This document shows positions 57,201-64,000 of a stretch of 64,000 bases of DNA, in pieces; position 1 is the stretch's first letter; each line of letters begins with the position of its first letter. A program made the position numbers and the translations under genes. The notes below the pieces were generated by a model that saw nothing but the letters and a program-made list of their open reading frames with translations, was not told the DNA's origin and did not search any database. Origin of the DNA: Thalassia testudinum (Eukaryota; Streptophyta; Magnoliopsida; Alismatales; Hydrocharitaceae); NCBI GenBank assembly GCA_037157565.1, contig JAZHRO010000036.1:128534001-128598000 (forward strand), read 5' to 3'.

Positions 57201-58260
57201 CAACGCTTCAGTCGTCAGCGCTAGGCACACATATCCCCTATATGCCTTATGATCTTGCGAGTGCAGATGTTGTGCACGTGCATATGAGTTGTGCGCAGGC
57301 ATGTGCCTACGTGCGTGGGCCCGGGTGGGCGAGCGTGTATGTGGGCCTGTGAGGGGCTGGAGAATGTGCATTGCTCAAACTGATAAAAATCCACCTAATT
57401 AAAACTAAGCTTGGGTTTAGTAGGCGCTGTATATCCCTGAAAAGCCTGAGCTGCCCATTAACAAATTTTTGTTAAAATTGAGAGAGATGGGCTTAAGTTG
57501 TGTAAAATTTGGCTAAGTATGGTACACAGTGAAGCACAGTGTAGAGAGAAAACTAAGATAGAGAGTGCACAGAAGAAGAAAGAGAGGTTAAGAGAAGAGA
57601 GGAGCTAAGGGAAGAAAGAGGATAGAGAAAAGGAATGAAATTGAAAGGTTAAAGTAGAGAGAACAATTTAAGAGGGAAATTAAATGCAGGGAATAAGAAG
57701 AAGAAAATTAGATGACTGAAGCATTAAACAAGAGTCTAACTTTTAATTTTAAGTCATCTACTATTCCTAACAAACGTCTGACTGAAGGCTGAGCTGTGAA
57801 GTGTTTAAGCTTTGTATCGACATAAAAGGCATCTTTATTCATTGTAATTTATTTTTATGGCTTATATTCTTATGAAAATTGTAATAAACATTCCTCTACC
57901 TTAGTATTCGTTGTAAATTTTTCTTGTACATCTTCCTCTATTAATGGAATAATTGCATGATTTTAGAAATTTAATTTCTTGTGCAATTGTTCATATGCTT
58001 AACATATATGTAATATTGACTTGATTAATTAAGTAATTAGTAATCTAAGCATTAGAATGAGATGGTGAATTAAAATCACGATTATGCCTCCTAGTGAATG
58101 ACCTGGACTCAACCAGTTAAAAAAGAATTAAATCTAAAATGTTAGGTTAACTTGACCCTATACTATACTAAACGACAATGATTCAAGTTAACCCAAGCCA
58201 TTTCTTATACGATTAATTAAGACTTTTAACCTTAATTAACTGTGTTGAGAAATTATGCAT
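54266..58260 (+). mobile_element. 3' LTR of element G (right end not resolved)
   Basis: Starts TGATGAGAGACTCATCATG right after the polypurine tract. TATA box CTATAAATA at 55042-55050. A purine-rich tract (57530-57660) and a U5-like end with an ATGGTGAATTAAAATCACG inverted motif (about 58060) are laid out as in solo LTR S. I cannot fix the right end; candidate ends (GCATCA near 58261, CTCATCA near 58276) need a second copy. Small frames inside are not genes. Confidence 0.6.
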
Positions 58261-59049
58261 CAGTACACTCATCAACATATAATTGAGTAGAAATTAGATT
58301 AGGTAGCCATTTGTGTGCCTAATTCAATGGTGCATCAAGCCAATTATTTGAGTTATTTAGACCGGACCACTTCATCTAAAAACAACTCCTCAAGTAGCTG
58401 CCTCTTAGGATTCAACTTTTAGGAATTATCTAGGCACTCCACAATCTTTTAAGTTTTAAAGGAATACATCTTCACCTGTACTTTCAAAACCTGGTGTGCC
58501 AACTAAACTTGATTGAATACACTTAAAGTTGAACCCTAAAAAGTACTAAACAAGGTTGAACCCTAAAAGACAAATCATCAATTAACCTTGTTTGAAAACC
58601 ATTGGTTGTACACGCACACACATCAAAACTAATCACTAAGGGCACAACCTAGATAAAGGGCCCATCACATTCCAAAGCACATCTAAACCTAAGCTTAATC
58701 TAAAATCAAGTAGACGTTGACCTTAAGGATTTGACTCGCTCCTCGAGGCCCAGATCGAGATTATTTTCGATTAATCTAGTTCTACTATTCAATCTGATGT
58801 TTAGCTAGGGGAGCAGTGTCAAACGACCATAGTTGGGGGGTATCAAAGGAACCTAAGGTGAAAGCCAAAGGAAGAACCTTCTCCCTGACCCCTCCCTCTA
58901 ACTGGTTGGATTGACCGGAAAGAAGTCAATCAAATTGTTCTTTTCATCTCAAGGCAGGTTTTGAGAGTCTGTAGGTCTTTAGGCTACCCTACCTAAGGAT
59001 AGGCTTGATTGTTTATACTGTAGGGCACCTTTCTTTGTCCCGTTTTATC
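58261..59049 (+). other. Presumed leader of element F
   Basis: No gene. It precedes the F ORF. No PBS and no copy of the F LTR start (TGATGTGCACACATC) are found between 54266 and 59049, so the F 5' LTR must lie elsewhere. This fits G having inserted into the F leader or 5' LTR. Confidence 0.45.
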
Positions 59050-60507
59050 ATGGATCCTTCCACATCCTACTCGCATTTCCACTCTTACCCTCCTACCACT
59101 ACTTACTCCCAAGATGATTATTATCCTAACTAGACTTATTTTTACCCATCTACTAGTTGGGATAATCCTGATTGGGGATACAATTCTGGACCTCCATGTT
59201 CAGGGTCTAACCCTGGACACCATGATCTTGATTTTTGTCCTTCTCTGTGCTACATAGATTATAGATCACTGCCTTCCTATGAACAACCTAATACGATCTA
59301 CAATCAAGAAGGATATCCTGATTCTTACCCTCCCCCAGATTACACCACATATGGGTCACCACCCCTGTTTGAACAACCAGAAATGACCTATTATCAGGGA
59401 GGGCACCAAGAACCTCAATTCCTTGACTCTCCTGGACTGAACCCAAACCCACACAACCCTAAACCAAACCATTTGGTTTAGGTGAACCAGGTCCAAGATA
59501 GGGTGTTGGCTAACTTAAGGAATACCATTCAATCTTTAGAAGCTCAGCCAACACCTTGCACTGAAGAATTGGAGCCTCTGATTCTTCACTGATTCAAATG
59601 ATTGATGATCTTAACATGTATTTGTTGGATTGGCTCCAAGATGTTAAGGATAAGGACCCGTGTGAGTTTTTACTTAGGAAGTTGTCGAAATTGAGGATGA
59701 AATTTATGGTTGCTTTAGTTTAATATTGGGATGATTCCCAGGATGAACCCCTTTCAAGAGAGTTATTGTTAGAACATGCTTAGACACCTATAGGGGGGAC
59801 ACATTTTACGAGACCAAGGATGACTAGATTGATCTAAAGCAACCAGTTGAGGATGAATTGATTTCTTCACCTGAGATTAATGAGCCAGGGTACGAAGAAA
59901 AATATGTCTCCATGGATAAGGAAATGATCAATGATTTTGAGACATATATAAATGCGGATCCATAATTCTTTGATTTTGAAGGTAAAGAATTTTTATGTGA
60001 AGTCTCACCTGAATTTGAGGAAATTGATTTGAGTAGACGACTGGGCCTGAGGAGTATGACAAATCATTTGATGGCCCTATAATTGAGGAAATTGATCCTA
60101 TTGGGGCTAGCTTGGAAGATTCAGATCCTGACTTCATGGATGATTAAAGCAGTAGCCCCATTCCTCAATCACACCCATTGAGCATACTGAAGATTTTGAT
60201 TTTGAGATCATTAGACTCAAGTCAATTCTAATTCAGCCACAAATCTTCGACTTGGATACTTCAGATGAGGTGCATAACATGCAGGAGGTCCCGAAATATG
60301 AAATTATGATTATGGAGACTAGGAACTGGGAAATGAAGATTTGGGAAGCCAATTCTGAGGGAAGTAGAAGTCTGAGTCTAAGGGTTCCTATATGCCTAAA
60401 ACTACCAACCTTTTACCAGGACCCTTATGACATTTTTGATTATGAGGATGTGCAACCCAAGCACAAATTCCTTGATTATCTTTTTTATCTTGATTTTCTT
60501 ATTATCT
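59050..60507 (+). pseudogene. Open reading frame of element F (Tyr/Pro-rich then acidic, no known domain)
   Basis: Starts at the ATG at 59050: MDPSTSYSHFHSYPPTTTYS, then YEQPNTIYNQEGYPDSYPP, TYYQGGHQEPQFLDSPGLNP and, after a stop near 59478, VQDRVLANLRNTIQSLEAQ. The second half is acidic: EFEEIDLS, DPIGASLEDSDPDFMDD, FEIIRLKSILIQPQIFDLDT, YDIFDYEDVQPKHKFLDYLF, stop near 60507. At least six stops or frame changes break it. The first half resembles the start of the E protein; the acidic half recalls the tail after the C protease. No gag zinc knuckle, protease, RT or integrase motif is seen. I cannot assign a function; a derived Gag-like protein is possible. Confidence 0.5.
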
Positions 60508-62108
60508 GACTTTTTGGACTTGGGTTGCATCCTCATAAATCGCAGGCCTGACCCCGCTTGCATAGTGATCTTAGGTTCTGGGTAATTTTTATTCAAAACC
60601 TTAGATACACTCGATCGTGGGGCATGGGTCTACACCACAATCTGATCCACATTTATGGACACCTGCTGGCAGGTCCTGAGGTGAATCTTTTTCTTTTGAT
60701 CCTGACCTGCAATTGTGAATTCTTTATTTCTTCTCTATTTGAATAGTGTGCCTAGCTGAATGGACTAAATTCAGCACGTATACAGTCTCTTTTTATCTCG
60801 GTGCTGATTGGGTAACCATGAAATTTAGGTGGTTTCTACTCTATTCTACTCTTTTTCATGTCTTTTTAATACAATTAGGACATTACATTAGATAGGTATG
60901 GAAGGGTGGTTATTCATCCCTGAATCATTTTGTTAGCTCCGTAGATGCTTTTTATTCTCTTTATTTTTGAAAAAAATAAAAAAATTAAATTAGGAAAAGA
61001 GAACTTGGACTTTAGAAATTTGTCAACCATAGGAAATAATACGATAGGACCTGAACACTTAGATCCTTCAGGTCTTCGGGCTTAATTAGCCCGGGTGTCC
61101 ACTAAAATGTGGATTTGTTTCTCAAGTCATCGCCATTCTGAATTCATTTCTAATTAGTTAATAAGTTGGGATGATAAGTACACGACTTGTCAACCTACCC
61201 TTTGATTTGAGGGGACTTATAGTCTAAGCATCTACACACTATTTGCACTGACTCACTTTTTGGCGATTTTAACGAAAATTGGGTAGCTAATGAACCTTCT
61301 AGGGTGGTATGGTTGAAAAGTTGTCGGTGGTAACAGCTCATTAGTCGATTATCTAGAGCCCAACCACATGACCATTCTCTTCCTGTTGCCTTGAGGTAAA
61401 TTTTAGATCAGGGAAGCCACCTACTAAAAAAAAAGAAAAATAAAGAAATACCCAAAAAAATGATAAGAAAAATAGAAGAAGAAAAAAAGAAATAAGCCAC
61501 ACTTCATTGCATGAGTATGGCTCACAAGTTGTCAGTGGTAACAGCTCATTGCTCGGTTATCTAGAACCAACTCATAAAATGCATATATAATTTCTGAACA
61601 CTTAGGAAGAAGCGGGGAAGTAGAATAAGTCGAGGAGATACACATTGGGTTCACCCTTGTGTTGATCCCATGAGAAAGCTACCAGTCAGACAGATACACC
61701 TTTAGGCAGAATTTCTTTTCAAGGTCACCTAGGGGCGTAGAAATCCGAAGTCCATTCTGATTGCCGATCAATGAGTCTACCACTTAACACAAAAAGATGC
61801 TTAGTACTTAGAGTTCTCTTCAAGTCTTGGGTGGGTTGGGTAGTCGTAGAAAGCTGCCCTGAAACTCTAAAGTCAAAAATCCAAAAAAATTAGAAAAGAA
61901 GAAAAAGGAAAACATCCCTTTGCTTTTAAATAAGGTGAGGGCTTAGGTGGTCTACATTTTGGCAGATACTCAGGCACTGTTGTGTCATTGTAGTTCAAGT
62001 CTTAGTTGAAATTTCTTAGTTTAAATATTTCCCAAGTAATTTGATCCTAACTCTCTTATAAATAGTACATAGTTTTCCAGGGACTAGCAAAAGATAGGCA
62101 TGGGGTGT
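60508..62108 (+). other. 3' non-coding region and polypurine tract of element F
   Basis: Contents: a weak copy of the box (CAATTAGGACATTA, 60872-60885) with GGTATGGAAGGGTGG, poly-A stretches (60970-60985, 61424-61490), two copies of a structured repeat (61306-61370 and 61511-61575), and the polypurine tract AGGGACTAGCAAAAGATAGG with CATGGGGTG just before 62109. No coding sequence. Confidence 0.65.
61306..61575 (+). repeat. Pair of structured repeats, element F
   Basis: Each copy has AGTTGT, an 8-nt loop C[G/A]GTGGTA, then ACAGCT (61319-61338 and 61527-61546), followed by CATT.[G/C]TCG.TTATCTAGA. Outer arms also pair but with different sequences: TGGTTG/CAACCA in copy 1 and ATGAGT/ACTCAT plus TGG/CCA in copy 2. 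Confidence 0.5.
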
Positions 62109-63775
62109 GATGTGCACACATCTAATTGACTTAAAATGTCTATTTATGTATGTTTCTAGTGTTATAAAAGCATTCATCATTAAAAATATTGCATAGCATG
62201 CATCATCATGCATTTAGCTTAGATTGTATAAATTATAGGCTAATTTTCTCTTTTTGTGATGAGGGGACAGGGCAAATATCGTTTCAGGGCCTCGTATTTG
62301 AGATCCAACCGTATTGATTTGATCAGGGCGACGATCGGAGTTCAACGACTCTGAGATCACCTCAATCTGACTTCCATAGTATCAAATACAGTCCGAGAAA
62401 GATTAAAGCTGAAGGGCCAATGTGGTGTTAAATCTGTACCTCAGATGAAGAATCCAACCGCATGGATGGGTTCGGATCGACGATCGCAGCCTAATGGCGC
62501 AAAAATTAATCCAATCCGACATCTGTGGCACCACCTACAAGTGAAAGAAGATGGACGACTTAGATAGTACCACGTGGCACCATTCCAGCCACCCACGTCA
62601 CCGTAGTTGTCATCGCAGCCAACCTTCTTCACAAAGATCAAATTAATCTCCACCGTTGGATCATCATCCAACTGTGGAAAGCGTTGGAGGAAGAAATCAA
62701 AAGAGCGACACAAGAAGAGGTGCAACGCATTGGCTGACGCCCATGCGCGGAGAGGGAGGCATGGGTTCGAACCTCGCCCTACCTCAAATGAGGTGGAGTG
62801 CAGCACGCGAGGAAATTCAATCGTAGGATGCAGTGTGGATGGCCGATGGATCGGCAACGTGGTGTGTAGAGAAGCGAGGATCGTGCACATGCGTGATGAC
62901 CCACCGCTCTAAGCCCAATCTAATGCAGGTGCACTGAATGCTAGAAGGTGAAGTGGCAAGGCGCAATCTTGACCATTCAATCTCTTGATCGGACGGCTGA
63001 TATCGTGTGAAATGTGGTATGAATGCCTAACTCTTGAAGATTAGGAAGCATCGACGTGGCGCATCGTGGACGCTTGGATCAGAGGTGAATGGTGGAGATC
63101 AAGGCAAGGCTTCAACGACATGGAGGCTTTAGCAACGTGCATATCCGTTACTAAGACCCTGCCATCAATTTCAAGCCTTTAAAAGGCCTTTTTGCCCCCA
63201 ATTTTCGCACCTATAAAAGGGCACCCCTACCGCTCATTTTCATCATCCCTTTCTCTCTTCTCTCACCTCCTCCAAAGCTCTAAGAGCTAGTACCATACCC
63301 AGGATGCTCCATTAGAGTTATAAGATAATTTTTCCATCTTCTCACCCCCTTCATGGTGCATCCCACGGTTGTCCTCTCGCTGTCATTCAGGAAGCGAATC
63401 CTACTGCGATGTCACCCTGTTCCATCCTCCATCTTTGTCCTCTTTCATCCAGCATCTTACCACACTCGTCCGGGAGCCCCGTCAACGTAACTCGTCCTCC
63501 AAGCAGCTGTCGAGGAGGATTATTTCTCATCCCCTTCTCTTTTATCGCTTTCTAGTGTAGATTTCCTACATTCTAGTGTAGCACATAGATGTAATGAACA
63601 TGTTCCTATCATTATGAAATATTTGTTTATTCTCTCCCTATTTTCTCTTTATTTGTATTATTCTTTCTCTCTCTTCTATTAATTATTCTTAAAGTAGAAT
63701 AGCTAGTAGATTAATTTCAACCAGCTAATCCACTTTGTGACAATAAATCTAATGCAATTTTTAGTCAAACGTTCT
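62109..63775 (+). mobile_element. 3' LTR of element F (right end interrupted or unresolved)
   Basis: Starts TGATGTGCACACATCTAATT after the polypurine tract. TATA box TATAAAAG at 63212-63219, followed by a pyrimidine-rich start region (63240-63270). Beyond about 63775 the sequence turns into an LTR end of the opposite orientation, so either H inserted here or the LTR ends nearby. Apart from the tRNA-like module at 62722-62785, I see nothing else; frames in it are not genes. Confidence 0.65.
62722..62785 (+). repeat. tRNA-like promoter module inside the F LTR
   Basis: CGCATTGGCTGACGCCC (A-box-like, from 62727) and GGTTCGAACC (62764-62773), a perfect RNA polymerase III B box, are spaced as in tRNA genes. 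No cloverleaf is evident, so it is not a tRNA gene. A related module lies on the minus strand at 1058-1112. Confidence 0.4.
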
Positions 63776-64000
63776 GTTGAACGTGTTACGAACCTACGCT
63801 AACGTGTTCGGTTTTGGAAAACCTGTCGTTGTAGTTCGAAAGCGAAGGATTCGTGTTCAACAAATAAAATTTATACCGAAATTAAAATTCCGGGTCGAAC
63901 ACAGGGAGGCGAACGTTTGATTTAAAAGCTTCGCGTTTCTTTTTATTTTGTCATGAAGAAATTCAATTTAAACTAAGTATCTACAACAAATAAAAGAGAG
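63776..64000 (-). mobile_element. Left end of an LTR of element H, cut by the window edge
   Basis: The layout matches the left ends of the minus-strand LTRs of C and B: a short lead, GTCGTTGTAGTTCG, TTCAACAAATAAAATTTATA, then GTCGAACACAGGGAGGCGAA (compare TCAACAAATACAATTTATAA near 36880 and TATCCACAGGGAGGAACGA at 46461). No PBS precedes it, so it would be the 3' LTR of a minus-strand element that continues to the right. The exact start (63774-63806) is uncertain. Confidence 0.55.

Overview
This is a stretch of plant nuclear DNA made almost entirely of LTR retrotransposons inserted into one another. I found no host gene, tRNA, rRNA or CRISPR array. The plant origin is inferred from the elements: every primer-binding site (PBS) I can find matches the 3' end of plant tRNA-Asp (TGGCGCCGTTGCCGGGG, with transitions). 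The reverse transcriptase and integrase read like the Athila lineage of Ty3/gypsy ([31 protein letters not shown]). I cannot name the species.

The nesting can be read from LTR pairs and 5-bp target-site duplications (TSDs). The outermost element appears to be F (+; leader, ORF and 3' LTR at about 58.3-63.8 kb). G is inferred to lie inside F (+; RT, RNase H, integrase and 3' LTR, 49.3 to about 58.2 kb). C lies inside the G reverse transcriptase (-; 6821-49288, interrupted four times). Inside C are: C' (-; 1-6820, its right part only) in the C 3' LTR; a solo LTR S (+; 7433-10188, TSD G[T/C]GAG) in the same LTR; E (+; 14913-34311, TSD ATGGC) in the C internal region; and B (-; 38017-47950, TSD GGC[G/A]T) in the C 5' LTR. 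A (-; 18165-30024, TSD AATAC) lies inside E. This gives F > G > C > E > A, five levels. Another LTR, H (-), starts near 63.8 kb and leaves the window. An LTR fragment fills 1-990.

A and B carry the full gag-protease-RT-RNase H-integrase order and were once autonomous. A is one continuous gag-pol frame, now broken by stops and a 1-nt frameshift. G keeps an almost full integrase. C has gag and protease but no RT or integrase. E and F carry only acidic ORFs that I cannot assign. C, E and F therefore look non-autonomous and would have depended on relatives such as A, B or G. Every coding region is damaged.

Two things deserve attention. First, two places in E (31159-31246 and 32510-32599) hold back-to-back copies of a 45-nt sequence that I recognise as the PacBio SMRTbell hairpin adapter. 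This is an assembly or library artefact, and the second copy sits where E should have its 3' polypurine tract. Second, the non-coding stretch between the coding region and the 3' LTR of each element holds small arrays of hairpins. Their loops are conserved and their stems change in a compensating way (best in G, 53231-53352; also C 12069-12204 and E 32035-32171). A conserved box, CAATGAGGACATTG followed by a G-rich tract, marks the end of coding in nearly all elements. These look like functional RNA or priming structures of this retrotransposon group.
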